Part shown: positions 54,715-64,000 of the stretch, in pieces | How positions within the stretch are numbered: position 1 is the stretch's first letter | Layout: every line of letters starts with the position of its first letter | The notes under the pieces: model-generated | Seen by the model: only the letters and a program-made list of their open reading frames with translations | The model's database searches: none | What the model was told of the DNA's origin: nothing | NCBI GenBank assembly: GCA_944548615.1 | Contig: OX155973.1 | Coordinates: forward strand, 6,411,326-6,475,325 | DNA from: Micropterix aruncella | Taxonomy: Eukaryota > Arthropoda > Insecta > Lepidoptera > Micropterigidae | Length of the DNA: 64,000 nt | Direction: 5' to 3' | Made by a program: the position numbers and the translations under genes

Positions 54715-56526
54715 AATATAATATTTTATTTTGTTCGAGTACATAATTTACTTTGAGTATATTTATTATAATACCTATACGTCATAACTAAAATAATATA
54801 ATACCCACATATCGTTAGCTTTTATAATTCGGAATCGCATGAAAGGGTTTCTGTAGCTTTTTGATATCTATTTTAATGTATTTTATGTAGTTCTGTTTGG
54901 TTCTAGAATAAATAAAAAATAAGAGCGGTAGTCGCTATAAAATGGGTAGGTATTTATTAATTTGGATTTGCTAATTCCCTTATTCTTTATCAACCGGATT
55001 CGTAAGCGTTGCTGCACACTATGTTAATTTCCTCTCGTAATTTTGTAGCAAATAAAAGTTTGTGAAATTTTGTAGAATTTTGTAAAAAAAAAAAACGTGC
55101 AAAGAGTGAAGAGTTGTATTAGGAATTATTAGATAAAAAATGTTCCCGCTGAAAACCACCTTTTGTAAGAGAATAAAATTCTTCTCGCCCTGTGGCAGGT
55201 ATCATGAAACGATCGCGCGCCGCTCCGCCGCCGCGCACGTAAGTCGATTGCCCTCGGTGCTCAAGTAAAAAAAAAAGTTTTTTTTTAAATATTTGTGGTT
55301 TGTGAATTTATCCGTATAGATACTTATATATTTCTGAACTGTACTTTATCAGATTTTCATTTGATACAAAACACGATATATTTATCCGAATTTATTACCG
55401 TTTGGACATTTAAATAATTATTTATTTGACATTTAGGCATATTAGGTACCCCATGACACTGGGGATGACAACGATTCTAACAATACCACACACTTATTAA
55501 TCGATTCAAGCGTTTAGAAATTTTGGTAGAATAAAGAAACGGAAAACACATACGTGAATCCTACACATATAACACTCATTTTTTGGGAAGTCATGTAATA
55601 AATTAGTAATAACCAAAAGCGGTTATTTAAAAATTGGTAATATTTTGTGGAGAGTAGGTACTAATTTAACACTTCGTATAATTTATTTTGCTAAATTTAT
55701 ATTCCCAATACTTCTCTGGTACTTGGCCTACCGGGTTTATTCCTGACGGCCGCGAAAAGGAAGAACGAAGAAGGGAAATAAACTGTCAAATAATGGCTGT
55801 TAACACGCCATCGCGTAACGCGGCGATTTATATTGAAGACGCTGCTTTCTCCTTATTTAAGAGCAATGGGTCGCGGCCTGTACCTTCGGGATGACATAAC
55901 GATTCTAACATTATCACCCACTTCTAAATCGGTTGAAGCGTTAGGAAGTTATGGTAGAATAAAGAAACGAAAACCAAACATACATAAATCCTAAACACAT
56001 AACACTCTTGTTTTTGGGCAGTCGTGTAAAAAGGCTTCTGTCGCTTACCTATTGCGAACGAAAAACAACAGTCATTAAAATACGGCTTCACTTAATATGC
56101 CTTCCTTTGACTAAATCTAGCTAGATTGCCAATGGTTTCTGACTAAATACATCTGAATACCAAGCCCGGTGGCATAGTGATCTTACATTGTAAGGTCCCG
56201 GCTGGGTCACCATTTTCCGTTCGGATACAATTAACTGAATTGCATTACAACTCTGTCGATCGAATGCAATAACAAGACACACACGTACACACGTGTTACA
56301 CACACGTTTACATGTAAACAATCATAGTAAGGTTGGTTGTAAGAAATTGTCGCATGACAATAAACCCGCCCGTTGTAAATTTCACAATAAAGAGTACAAC
56401 TCCAAACCCACCACCGATTCTATAAAGATGATGAAGACCATTTACAGTACACATTCAGAGCATTGAGTCTAACCATAATATGTGTGAATCCTTATAGAAC
56501 GCCTTGTAAGGCTGGGATAGGCAGCG
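54715..56526. other. Non-coding region with a 145-bp direct repeat pair
   Basis: 55462-55602 and 55889-56032 match ('gattctaacaatacc', 'tggtagaataaagaaacg', 'acataacactc'). 55205-55245 is a short GC-rich patch. The 'cctcggtgctcaag' block near 55252 recurs near 12377. No gene is supported. Confidence 0.55.
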
Positions 56527-57345
56527 ACATAAGAGGCAGCGACATAAAAATGCAAGAGTTTTGTAAAAGCTGATACTTTCAGATCAGACATCTTGCGGTG
56601 TCGACTACAACGGGCGAGCCCGTCACCACAGGACGTTTTAACGATTAGTCGTTCTGTCGCCCTGCAGTGAACGTAGAAGACTTTGGACAGTACAATCCTA
56701 CGTCCAGCTACGTCACAACCCGTGAGAGTCCAACGCCTTACCGCGAGTGAGCCAGGAATAAACCCGGCGGGCTCGAGATACTCGCGCCCTCACTTCCAAT
56801 TATGATCAGATTTCTCCGGTCTCTCGATTGGTTCCGAGTTCGAGGTCGCTTGCGCGGTCCTCTCCCTTACGAAGCGGTGAAACGGTGTGCACCGAATCTA
56901 TCGCGTACCAAGGCGTCCTTTGCCCGACTCTGAACCGGGATCGGATGGCCAATGGTCATTTCAAGAGCAGTCGCCGTAAGGTAGACAACCACCTCCCCTC
57001 TATAGGAAACAATACAGTTCCCAGACTCCCCCGATTGTTAGTCGGAGAGCACAGTCGATTGGCTTGCGCCGCTCGGTGCGACAGACCGTCCAGGAGCGCC
57101 AGAGGATTGATTCCCAGGGGAGACTGGTTGACCCAGTGTCCTACCCGGGCTCGCACCCCATGCGTGGAGGCCATCGGATGGGTGTTGACCCGTGAGTGTG
57201 ACCGACCCTGAACACATGGGTCATCGTGGCCACCTCATCATGGGCCCATTAGCTACCTTTCAGATCAGACAGTATTTTGGCCATAGAATACCGGGTTAGT
57301 CAGCAGGCCAGATTCCGGGACAGCTGGCGCTGGCGTACTATGAAA
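56527..57345 (+). repeat. Family B repeat split by an inverted family A copy
   Basis: 56545-56590 continues at 57257-57345 ('cagatcagacagtattttgg', 'caggccagattccgggacag'). Together they match the inverse of 57838-57963 and 18825-19060. Confidence 0.75.
56591..57256 (-). mobile_element. Family A retroposon, inverted, with 15-bp TSD
   Basis: CTTTCAGATCAGACA flanks it at 56576-56590 and 57257-57271. It is the complement of the family consensus, from the hairpin end (56600) to the 'gggcccattagctac' end. A minus-of-element frame of 127 codons at 56828-57211 is open but is not conserved in other copies. Confidence 0.9.
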
Positions 57346-57629
57346 GGTACGTACCCCCTCCAATGTGTAACGTCCCGCTCGGGACGATCGCCTACCTACG
57401 GCAAAATGTCTAATGTCTAATGTCCAAAAAAAAAAATCATATTCAATGCGATCATTTTACAGTTCTTCTTTTTATGATCCGTATAGTGATTTATAACTTA
57501 TGGACGTTTTTGTCAAGGCCGTCGATTCGCGCCATTTCACGCTCGACGGTTTCACGTTCGAAACGGCACGGGCGAGTTTTTACTTCACAAATTAAAGGGT
57601 TGATTAGTACCCACAAAAAGTTTTGGAAA

Positions 57630-57965
57630 AGCTGAAAGTTCATCAGTAGATAATGGATGCAATACAGAACTCGAAACAAATAGTCAGACTGCTTAAAAAT
57701 AAAATGCATGGCGTCAGTATTACTCCATACATGTCACAAAAATGATGTCCATTATATTGCGCAGCACATTAGAACTATGCGTACCGACAAATGCGTACCG
57801 GCGTATTTGTAGGGACTTCATTTTTGTGACACATTCCTAGTACGCCAGCGCTAGGTGTCCCGCAATCTGGCCTGCTGACTCTACTCCGGCATTCTATCGT
57901 CAAACTACTGTCTGAGCTGAAAGTATCAGCTTTTACAAAACTCTTGCACTTTTTTGTCGCTGGAT
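57630..57965. repeat. Composite repeat C/B
   Basis: 'gttcatcagtagataatgg' to 'tgtcacaaaaatgatgtcc' matches 17765-17890. 57838-57963 is a family B segment. The two join through a small palindrome ('gcgtaccgacaaatgcgtac'). Confidence 0.65.
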
Positions 57966-58043
57966 TCCCAACTAGATCGCCTTCGGGATTGAAGTGGGTA
58001 CCGTCATTGATTTTAATGGTACCGTGAAGCAGACTGGTCACAA

Positions 58044-58117
58044 TTGATACAAAGCATAATGAGTACAAAGGATTACAAAATTGATACAAAGCATAATGAG
58101 TACAAAGGATTACAAAA
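58044..58117 (+). repeat. Tandem pair of a 37-bp unit
   Basis: 'ttgatacaaagcataatgag' plus 17 further bases is repeated exactly at 58044 and 58081. Confidence 0.95.
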
Positions 58118-58667
58118 TCAGTCTTGTCACCCCATGACTTTCACGGCAAGTAGCCAAAGACTTATGGAAGGATTTGAATGTGATATCTCTTCGGGTGGGA
58201 GGTTGACCTGATTCAAATTAAAGTATTGTCGGCGAGCAATAATCCAGGGCCGCACGTGTACATTTGCATCGGATGGAATTTTGTCTTTTTTCACTCGATC
58301 ATTTGTGAATTTACAATCCAATATAATTGGCCTAAATCTATGAGATTATACCAACATTTCACGTTGATTTCGGCCCAACAAGGCATCTGTGCTCCAAATT
58401 TCAAGTTTTTAAATGAAATATTTTGAAACTGAAATATAACTGGTGCCCCCCTGATGGACCGATTTCAACCACAAACTTTTCAACTGTTGCCATCACCAAA
58501 TTATGCCTACATGCCTACAGCTTATTCGGATTAGGCGTTTGGGCGTCATCGTGAACGAATACACACACACACACACACAGACAGACAGGCAGACATATTT
58601 CTATCTGGAAATGGATGGGGGCTAAAAATAAGTATTTCCGCCTTCGGGCCCATCGCGGGCCCACCGT
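58118..58667. other. Non-coding stretch with a (CA)n run
   Basis: 58560-58582 is a CA array followed by CAGA repeats. 58118-58168 is shared with 33915-33965. Nothing else is recognised. Confidence 0.55.
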
Positions 58668-58808
58668 CTCTTGCGGGTTGTGGCGTAGCTAGACGGTGGA
58701 CTGTTTTGTCCCCAAGTCTTCTACGTTCACTTACAGGGAGATAGAACGACTAATCGTTAAAACTTCCTGAGGTGACGGGTTCGCCCGCTGTAGTCGATAA
58801 CCCAAGTT
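58668..58808 (+). mobile_element. Family A 3'-end fragment, 5'-truncated
   Basis: Only the last 140 bp of the family ('ggtggactgttttgtcc' to 'acgggttcgcccgctgtagt'). Loss of the 5' part with a kept 3' end is the pattern expected of retroposition. Confidence 0.8.
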
Positions 58809-59119
58809 GTACATATTGTGTCTGTTTAGGCCATAATGCCCAGTGAGCGCCCTCGCCAGTATGCTTAAATTGTCCCTATTTAGCGATAAGGCTCTTACGG
58901 TCGTAAGCCTTAATTAGCGCTTTTGAATGATTCAACCCTGGCGTGTTGTTCCAGTAGTTGATGGATTGTTCCAAACATATTTTTTTGTAAAGATTGATCT
59001 TTACAAAATCACGCTGTAGATACAATTTACTTCAATTATTAGAATTATACTGAAGACGAAGTTGAATAAGCTAACCTTCCTGCGGTAGTACGTACCTACA
59101 TATGTTGCGATTGGAAAAC
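58809..59119. other. Non-coding stretch, nothing recognised
   Basis: No supported feature. Confidence 0.45.
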
Positions 59120-59339
59120 TCCTACTATTATAAACGCGAAAGTTTGTAAGAATGTATGTATGGATGTTTGTTACTCTTTCACGCAAAAACTACTCAATGG
59201 ATTTTAATGAAACTTTACAATAATATAGCTTACACATCAGAATAACACATAGGCTATAATTTATAAAGATATATAGTTTTCTATCATCATTATCACAATT
59301 TTCCATCACCACGCGGGTGAAACCGCGGGGCGCAGCTAG
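59120..59339 (+). mobile_element. Non-autonomous Helitron of lepidopteran type
   Basis: Starts TCCTACTATTATAAACGCGA after a C/A-rich flank and ends CCGCGGGGCGCAGCTAG before T. The interior ('gttactctttcacgcaaaaa', 'gaataacacataggctat') is the pattern I know from short Helitrons common in moths and butterflies. This is the strongest lineage clue in the window. Confidence 0.9.
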
Positions 59340-59984
59340 TACCTACATAATAATTTTAGATTTGGGCGATAAGTATAACATTGGTTACAGGATGTCTCAG
59401 GTGCGGTCGAATCATTGTTTTGTGGGCCGATGGTTGTAGAATGGTGGACAACGTTAATCTTTATGAAAATATATATACTGAAAATCGCTATGCACACTTA
59501 AAAAAAATACAGTTAAAAAACACAAGTCACAATATTAATTTATTTGCATCCCACTTAAACTCGCAACCCGCTGTATGGCTATAACCACTGTTGAGTACCC
59601 ACTGTGAATAGCAGGCATAGAAATACAAGAAAACCAAGTATCATTTTGTAATTCGAATATTTATTAATTCAAAATAGTTTGACTGTTTAAAACTAGTTCC
59701 TCTATGCATCTTATTAATTCCATCTAAATGATATTTCAAGATTTTTTAATTATGTACCTACATATAAGTACCTAGCTAGATGTCTTTTTTTTATTATAAC
59801 TAAACGTGTCCACAGGTAAAACCATTTTCTGGTACGTCTGCCTTAGAAAAGACCTAGGCCCAGTTAGGCGCTGTTGGCGTGGTGATCAAAATGCTGCGGT
59901 GTGCTTTCTTTTTTGATACTGGTTCAAACACGAATATAATATTTTAACGCTGCTAAATGGTAACTAGAATTAAACGCCCTATCG
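59340..59984. other. Non-coding stretch, nothing recognised
   Basis: No supported feature. Confidence 0.45.
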
Positions 59985-60388
59985 TTCTCTGAACAGACAT
60001 GCAGCTTCACATTTATCAGGCATAATATCGCCAATATTAATTACATACTGGGCTCGATTGTGCTTCTTCGTGAACTAAAATCGGATATTAGTTCATGTGA
60101 TTGAGGCAGGGCAATACGTTAGAACGGAATGTGATATGAAGGTTGACGCTTTTTCACATTAAAACTACCAACCGAAGACCAATATTGAAATGTGTTCAAA
60201 TTTATTCGGTCGTATGGTAGGTCGTTCGACAGGTAGTTTTGGTGAGGAAGAACGACGATCGTTCATTTCATATTTTGTTTTAACGTATTGCTCTATCTCG
60301 TTCGGTTGAACTAACTTCCAATTTAAGTTCACGAAGAAACGTAATCGGGCTCACTATTTCCAGATGTCCCACTTGCGATATGATTCCA
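59985..60388 (-). pseudogene. Remnant of a fourth zinc-finger paralogue's N-terminus
   Basis: Beyond the ZNF3 stop the minus strand still resembles the ZNF N-terminal domain: 'SGTSGNS' (compare GPSGSSN in ZNF1 and ZNF2), then a Harbinger-type MITE, then 'NIGDIMPDKCEAACLF' on the far side (compare SNIGDNASS in ZNF2). No fingers follow. So the C-terminal tail of ZNF3 and this piece together form one copy of the family N-terminus, broken by a stop and the MITE. Confidence 0.65.
60050..60352. mobile_element. Harbinger-type foldback MITE, copy 3
   Basis: TSD ACT at 60047-60049 and 60353-60355. Ends GGGCTCGATTGTG and GTAATCGGGCTC. It sits inside the N-terminal homology downstream of ZNF3. Confidence 0.88.
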
Positions 60389-60921
60389 TTAATTGAGTTC
60401 CGGTTTTATGAGTCGAGTGTCGCCTTTGTAGAACTCCACTACATTCTGTCTTTCATCTGGCGTTAAATCACTTGGAGCAATATTCGAAACGGATTCGTCG
60501 GAATCGTCGACCTCTGTTTTGATGGCGATTCCTTCTTTAATTTTCACAATTTTATTTATATTCTTATAAATACTACATAAATGCCTCTTCAGACCATTTC
60601 TCCTTGTAAATGACTGATCGCATTCCGCACACGTGAATTGTATTTTCCTGTGCACTTCGTCTAAATGTCGTATCAAACTCACTTTCTTTCTGAAACGACA
60701 ATCGCAGTCCCCACATATGAATTTCTGTAATTTTAGATGAACAATGTCGAGATGATGTCTCAAATGGTCTTTTTTTGTAAAAGCGTGTTCGCACTCGCGA
60801 TATGTAAATTTCTTCAATTTCCTATGAATATTGTATAAATGGCGCTTTAAGTCTTTTTTTAGTGAAAATGACCGATCGCACTCCCGACATGTAAAATTCT
60901 TAATTTTCTTATGCACACCAT
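60389..60921 (-). CDS. ZNF3 exon 2: four fingers plus misplaced N-terminal domain
   Basis: Begins after a pyrimidine-rich tract ending TTTCTAG (60922). The first bases AT complete a split GAT codon with exon 1, then 'GVHKKIKNFTCRECDRSF'. Of the four fingers, finger 8 has its first Cys changed to Tyr ('FTYRECEHAF') and finger 10 has its last His changed to Tyr ('HLCSIY'), so two are probably defective. After the fingers comes 'KIVKIKEGIAIKTEVDDSDE' and onward to 'KPELN' and a stop. This segment is the N-terminus in ZNF1 and ZNF2, here placed C-terminally. It retains the K-x-E motifs VKIK (altered), IKTE and IKPE. A deletion joining two neighbouring tandem paralogues would explain it. Confidence 0.75.
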
Positions 60922-61974
60922 CTAGAAAGAAAGAAAGAAAAATAGCTTTATTGTACCAAAATATAATCTCTTCTCACCGCTTTCATCCCATGGCCTCAGT
61001 TTCGAATTAGCCATAAGGCCAAGTCCTGGCCTATGGGCCTACGCCGTTTAGGGGACCCCCGGGACCCTGAACAAGTAATCATTACAATCATATTTTTTAA
61101 AATTGTTTCCAATAGAAAAAAAACATTGAATTTAAATTCTATGGATGAAATGTTTAATAAACTCTTTATTCGTATAATTTTAATAAAAATCATGATTGTT
61201 ATAAATTATCGACTGTTGGTTGACAGTCGACGAACAGATTATTGATAAAAAGGAGTCAGTTCAATTACCGCATGAAACCAAGGCAGAAGTTCGAGTTCAA
61301 GACTTGTGCAAACAATTTTCACGTTCTTCTCGGCGTCGACCCACCGTTGGGAGGTTATGCTCAAATATCTTCAAAACGATGATGGTGAAGGCCAGCAAGC
61401 TTCTGTACTAGTTGTAAAAAAAAAGAGCGCTATAAGGTGTTGTCCTCGGGCCGATGCGACCAAGGCGTTGTCCCGCAGCTAGAGCAGCTTTCAGAAGGCT
61501 TTGCAAGTCAACAGTGAAAATGTGAATCACAAACCCGAAACAATTCACGAGGCCAAATAGCTGAAATGAGATCTCAAATCAAGTTATGCAATTTTATAAA
61601 GTTTAATGTTTGTTTAATAATATTATGGTACCTACATTTTTTATCAACGCTTGTTTTGTTTAATAAAATTGGTTTATCAAGATTTTGTTGTTCAAAACGT
61701 ATTAGAATATAATTTGCAAAGTACAAAAGGGTTGAGCAGGTTTAAAAAATCTCTAAAGAGATATATTTAGTCAGCCCATGAATATCTCATATCCTGTGCT
61801 TGTCCTTATATTCCATTCCTCCATTCGATATCGAGTTGACATACGTTACTAATTACTGTTTTATTTTCTCTATGATGACGATTAGTAAGGTGTATTCATT
61901 TACGACTTCCGCTACATTATAAAATACTCCTTTTATAAATCAACTTGCCCACATAAACATTTAGTCGCAATAAC

Positions 61975-62070
61975 CCTGGCAGTATGGTCGGAAAATATTG
62001 CCACTTGGCAATAGGCCCACTACGTCGTACTCTATTGTGTGCGTAATAAAGTTTTTCAAACAAATAAACA
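61975..62070 (+). mobile_element. LINE 3' UTR fragment
   Basis: 'ggcaataggcccactacgtc' to 'gtaataaagtttttcaaaca' matches 37840-37910. It contains AATAAA. Confidence 0.6.
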
Positions 62071-62189
62071 AAACACCAACAATGATGAAGAACATTTTAA
62101 ATTCTATTTTTTATTAGTACAAACGGCGGGCTTACCGTCTCACGATTTCTTATAGCCAACTGTTGTACCATAAAGAAAATTAAATTATA

Positions 62190-62405
62190 ATAATGCGTGG
62201 TAACATTTACTACTTTATTCAATTAATCCTGCAAGGAAAAATAAAAGACCGAAGACCTGGCCGAAGAAGAACCCACTGGCTACAAAACCTCGTTGAATGG
62301 TTCAACTCAAGCACCACCGAGTTGTTCCGCGCCGCAACAACCCGGGCCCAAATGGCCATAATAACCGCCGACCTCCGATAGGAGACGGCACTTTAAGAAG
62401 AAGAA
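62190..62405 (+). pseudogene. RTE-like LINE C-terminal fragment
   Basis: 62193-62381 reads 'GKIKDRRPGRRRTHWLQNLV' then 'EWFNSSTTELFRAATTRAQM' and 'IITADLR' before a stop, with an AAGAAGAA tail. This basic segment with 'GRRR.sWl.NL..w....t.LfraA' is the C-terminus of RTE/Vingi-type insect LINEs. It lies antisense to ZNF3 inside its intron. Confidence 0.75.
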
Positions 62406-62565
62406 ACTGTTGTACTATTAAATAAAATAACCAATTACCCAGCTTATCTTAGAAACCTGATACATAGTTACTACAGGTAAATAAATAATACCTTCTTATA
62501 TGATTTGATAATGATAAATATTACCCTATATGAAGTAGGTACTTATTGGACTATACAATAAAAAT

Positions 62566-63234
62566 GTGAGCTAATGGGCCCTGTTTGCAGTTTGACCACG
62601 AATACCCACCCGGCGGCCTCCACGTGGAAGGGAGAGCCAGGGTAGGACGCTGGCCTGCAGGCCAGTTTCCCCTAGGAGTCAACCTTCGGGCGCTCCTGGA
62701 CGGATTGCGCACCGTTTGGCGTGACCCAATCGATTGTGCACTCTGACTATAATAACAGCCGGGCTAGTCTGGGAACAGTAATGTTTCCTATAAAGCGGGG
62801 GTGGTTGTTAACCTTATGGCAACTGCTCTTGAAACGACCATTCGGCCACCCGATCCCGGGTGAATAAGCCGGGCAAAGGATGCCGTAGTCCGCGACAGAT
62901 TTGGTAGACACCGTATCATCGCTTCATAAGGGAGAGGACCGCGCAAACGACCTCGATCCTGTGGTCAGTCAGGAGGTAGGAGGTATGCTGAAGGGATTCC
63001 AGACGAAGATATCCTTCCAAACTGGTAGTCAGGGGGCGAGGCAGCCCGCAGTTTACCTTTCCCGGTGCCTCGACGTGAGGCGTTGGCCTTTGACAGGCAG
63101 GTGGCGTAGCTAGACTGTGGATTGTTTTTCGTCCCAAGTTTTCTGCGCACACCTCACGGGAGACATAACGATCAATATCGTTAAAACTTCCTGAGGTGAC
63201 GGCTTCGCCTGTTGTAATTGACAGCTCTAGTTGT
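62566..63234 (+). mobile_element. Family A retroposon with 11-bp TSD
   Basis: ACAATAAAAAT (62555-62565) and ACAATAAATAT (63235-63245) flank it, 10 of 11 matching. It starts GTGAGCTAATGGGCCC and ends ACAGCTCTAGTTGT. It lies antisense in the ZNF3 intron, about 50 bp from the donor site. Confidence 0.85.
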
Positions 63235-63294
63235 ACAATAAATATTTAAAAAAAAAACAAAAAGAGAAGGAAAAGAGGGGGAGGGAATGCTCAC

Positions 63295-64000
63295 CTAAAT
63301 GTCGTTTCAAATTTACTTTCGTTGCAAAGCCACGACCGCATTCTTCACACGGAAATTTCTTCAATTTCCTGTGAACACCTTCTAAATGCCGCTTTAAATC
63401 TTGCGGTAGAGAAAATGATCGATCGCATTCTGCACAAGTAAAATTCTTGAATTTTAAATGAACAATGTCGAAATGTTTTTTTAAGTGGCCTTTTTCTGTG
63501 AAAGCACAATTGCATTTTTCGCATGTAAATTTCCTAAATTTCCTATGAACACCGTCTAAATGCCGCTTTAAATGGTTCTGCAGCGAAAATGATCTATCAC
63601 ACTCCCCACATGTAAATTTCTTTAATTTCAGATGAACCATGCCGATGTGCCTTTTCAAAGAGTCTTTTTCTGTAAAAGCACTGTCGCATTCGCCACTTAC
63701 AAATCTCTTCACTTTTAAATGAACGGCAGAAACGTGTCGTTTTAAGTTGTGCCTCGACTTAAACGCCCTGTCACATTCCAAGCACACAGACGGCTTAACG
63801 CGTATACCACTGGGAATACTTTCGTCCATATCATTAGCTTTAAATAATTGACATTCGACACGATTACGTTGATTTAGTTCTGGATTCGTGGATCGAGCCT
63901 CGCCGTCATATTTCTTTGTTACTTTCGCTCTTTTATTTGACAACAAGTCACTCGACGGAATATTTGAATATGTGTCTTCAGAATCTGATCCAATATGCAT
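63295..64000 (-). CDS. ZNF3 exon 1: acidic N-terminus and six C2H2 fingers (partial)
   Basis: The frame is open to the right window edge. The ATG at 64000 aligns inside the acidic domain of ZNF1 and ZNF2 ('SDSEDTYSNIPSSDLL' against SEYTDSNIPIVSDF), so the true start is probably outside. Six fingers follow; the sixth ('CEECGRGFATKVNLKR') is completed by exon 2. Finger 2 has Ser for its first Cys ('FVSGECDSAF'), so it probably does not bind zinc. If the intron is retained, the frame gives HLGEH, still an H-x3-H pair, then 18 hydrophobic-rich residues and a stop at 63227. So a shorter six-finger protein is also possible. It shares the family's KLKKF-type linkers. Confidence 0.85.

Larger units (their letters stand above)
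60922..63294 (-). other. ZNF3 intron (or interrupting insertion), transposon-filled
   Basis: The donor is TTTAG|GTGAGC (63295/63294) and the acceptor TTTCTTTCTAG|ATGG (60922/60921). Removal joins H-L-G to AT-G-G-T-G-T as HL-D-GVH and restores a perfect H-x4-H. ZNF1 and ZNF2 have no intron here. The acceptor tract is a (CTTT)n run after AATAAAGC, like a LINE tail. ATGCTCACC at 63288-63296 and ATGCACACC at 60911-60919 look like diverged target duplications. The interval holds LINE tails and family A. Confidence 0.65.

Noticed and set aside
55195..55260. GC-rich patch with 'cgcacgtaagtcg', like an exon end
   Set aside because: No open frame or promoter context; a related block near 12377 suggests a dispersed repeat.
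56828..57211. 127-codon open frame in an inverted family A copy
   Set aside because: The frame is interrupted or shifted in the other family A copies, so GC-rich chance openness is more likely than a gene.

Overview
This is an insect nuclear window, most likely lepidopteran. It is AT-rich, contains almost no host genes, and is packed with short eukaryotic transposon remnants. The best lineage marks are two Helitrons of the moth/butterfly type (59120-59339 and 7686-8403, TC start and CTAG end between A and T) and many Jockey/CR1/RTE-type LINE tails. There is no operon structure, rRNA, CRISPR or credible tRNA.

Layout. 1-305 is a pure (AT)n array, with a second at 24090-24307. From 306 to about 37.9 kb I find no intact host gene. 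That stretch is a mosaic of LINE 3' ends, four short Penelope-like (PLE) copies with GIY-YIG coding remnants, mariner and hAT relics, TIR elements (piggyBac-type TTAA, Harbinger-type 3-bp and TA-type duplications), Helitrons, and a recurrent 0.65-kb GC-rich retroposon called 'family A' here. Family A has 11-15 bp target-site duplications (TSDs) at four copies.

The host genes are a family of C2H2 zinc-finger proteins: ZNF1 (38000-39046, minus), ZNF2 (44160-45200, plus) and ZNF3 (60389 to beyond 64000, minus). ZNF1 and ZNF2 are single-exon paralogues placed head-to-head, with matching upstream sequence in inverted orientation and a nested pair of LINEs between them. ZNF3 is split by a 2.4-kb, transposon-filled intron-like interval (60922-63294). 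Splicing it rebuilds a zinc finger exactly. Its second exon ends in a copy of the family's N-terminal acidic domain, so the gene appears fused to the remnant of a fourth paralogue.

Between ZNF2 and ZNF3 is a four-layer nest. A TA-flanked element (45289-54712) holds an almost full-length LINE (45325-54273, TSD GGGGATACAA) with an open 933-codon endonuclease/reverse transcriptase ORF. That LINE holds a Harbinger-type MITE beside the start of ORF1, and between its two ORFs a 4.3-kb TIR element (48385-52705) with CACTCAG ends, subterminal repeats, a 76-bp tandem array, a long hairpin and a possible first exon. That 4.3-kb element is the best candidate here for an undescribed mobile system.

Repeat boundaries given with TSDs were read base by base. 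Other repeat boundaries are approximate, and superfamily names for non-coding elements rest only on ends and TSD length.
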